A DNA stretch of 62,086 bases from positions 1 through 62,086 of the forward strand of contig SUWE01000010.1 in assembly GCA_015061615.1 (NCBI GenBank). The letters run 5' to 3'. Shown here piece by piece: positions 61,781 through 62,086 of the stretch. The stretch is from Lentisphaerota bacterium. GTDB lineage: Bacteria > Verrucomicrobiota > Lentisphaeria > Victivallales > Victivallaceae. The notes under the pieces were generated by a model, which worked only from the letters and a program-made list of their open reading frames with translations, ran no database searches and was not told where the DNA came from. The position numbers and the translations under genes are program-made. How positions within the stretch are numbered: the first letter of the stretch is position 1; each line of letters begins with the position of its first letter.

Positions 61781-61936
61781 CTGCTTGCGGGCAGGCATGG
61801 GTTCGGGATACCCGCTGTGGCGCACTGTCGTTAGGATGCGCCGCTACTGTGATTACTGAGAATACTAAGAACACTAAGAATACTGGTTTTTAAGGGGGCG
61901 GCGCTGTTTGCAGTCTGCGCGGGTTGTTTGCAAACA
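61781..61936. repeat. Modular repeat unit 5 (left module L1, core C, altered hairpin)
   Basis: Left module 61781-61844 (unit 1/4 type), core about 61845-61891 sharing GAATACTAAGAACACTAA with unit 3, then a right part whose second hairpin uses new arms (TGTTTGCA with TGCAAACA) instead of GCAGTCTGC/GCAGACTGC. It lies 14 bp after the enzyme stop and before the IS. Confidence 0.85.
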
Positions 61937-61964
61937 CTCACAAGCCCCCCCCCAGTATTTGATA

Positions 61965-62086
61965 TGCACCCCAAAAGTTGGACACAACTAAAGGAGTGCA
62001 TATTTTATGAAAAAAGAAAAAGCAAAACCTCAAGAGTACAGTGCAAATTTTAAATTACGTGTTATATTAGATGTGTTGAATAACGA
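61965..62086 (+). mobile_element. Left end of an IS3-family insertion sequence (partial)
   Basis: TGCACCCCAAAAGTTGGACA near 61965 is a typical IS3/IS150-group terminal inverted repeat. An orfA with an AAGGAG ribosome site starts 42 bp inside. The element continues past the window. Confidence 0.75.
62007..62086 (+). CDS. IS3-family transposase orfA, N-terminal fragment
   Basis: The visible 26 residues begin MKKEKAKPQEYSANFKLRVI, matching the start of the orfA helix-turn-helix (YSxxFKLxVIxxVL) that binds the IS ends. AAGGAG is at 61991-61996. The gene runs off the end of the window, so whether it is intact cannot be judged. Confidence 0.75.
   Translation, partial: MKKEKAKPQEYSANFKLRVILDVLNN

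Noticed and set aside
1-62086. tRNA, rRNA or riboswitch genes
   Set aside because: I saw no cloverleaf with a TTCGAATC-like arm, no rRNA blocks and no recognisable riboswitch core in the gaps; a covariance search was not possible here.

Overview
The window looks like a chromosomal segment of a Lentisphaerota bacterium (Victivallales-like) in the Verrucomicrobiota/PVC group. This is inferred, not searched. The grounds are: a complete locus collinear with the Akkermansia Amuc_1102 to Amuc_1098 pilus-like genes; a prepilin-like protein with the H-X9-DG signature next to a GntR-type regulator and a large secreted carbohydrate-active protein; and tightly packed operons of housekeeping genes.

Layout. 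1-8.3 kb: a Sel1-repeat secreted protein, ribF, coaD, an IclR-like regulator, a TMTC-like membrane glycosyltransferase, a lipoprotein and panB. 8.4-11.9 kb: an ATP-dependent phosphofructokinase, a bidirectional terminator, a Gfo/Idh/MocA oxidoreductase and trmO. 11.9-23.9 kb (minus strand): a long operon running tpiA, secG, Amuc_1102-like, PilM-PilN fusion (Amuc_1101-like), Amuc_1100-like, Amuc_1099-like, secretin 1 (Amuc_1098-like), secretin 2. 24-33.7 kb (minus): a lipoprotein, an rsmE gene fused in frame to a TPR lipoprotein, and a ten-kilobase operon of glucosamine-6-phosphate deaminase-like, PIG-L deacetylase, ispD, an alternative sigma-70 factor and a three-gene ABC importer. 33.8-39.6 kb: tilS divergent from an operon of rdgB, a RluA-type pseudouridine synthase, a small membrane protein, an XPB-type helicase and a Bax1/DUF790 nuclease. 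39.6-45.4 kb (minus): a sodium symporter, a SIS-domain isomerase, cdsA, an Lrp regulator, an aminotransferase and a DMT exporter. 45.5-49.6 kb: a nitroreductase and a giant O-antigen-ligase/GT-C fusion. 49.6-53.7 kb (minus): asd, a lipoprotein with an H-X9-DG end, an unknown protein and a Dus enzyme. 53.9-55.8 kb: ligA. 55.8-56.4 kb: an array of modular repeats. 56.5-61.8 kb: the regulator, pseudopilin and secreted enzyme operon. The window ends with another repeat unit and the left end of an IS3-family element.

The strongest unexplained signal is the modular repeat family: four tandem units (55775-56410) plus one distant unit (61781-61936). Each has a GC-rich frame whose inverted repeats enclose a core of 9-10 bp tandem repeats. 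Three core types and two left modules occur in mixed combinations, and a second hairpin downstream is kept even when its arm sequence changes. A second dispersed repeat family (43909-43963 and 50553-50607, 49 of 55 bases identical) lies upstream of the isomerase and dus genes. Other points worth checking are the RsmE-lipoprotein fusion with a relic stop/start overlap, the XPB-Bax1 pair in a bacterium, and the two adjacent secretins.
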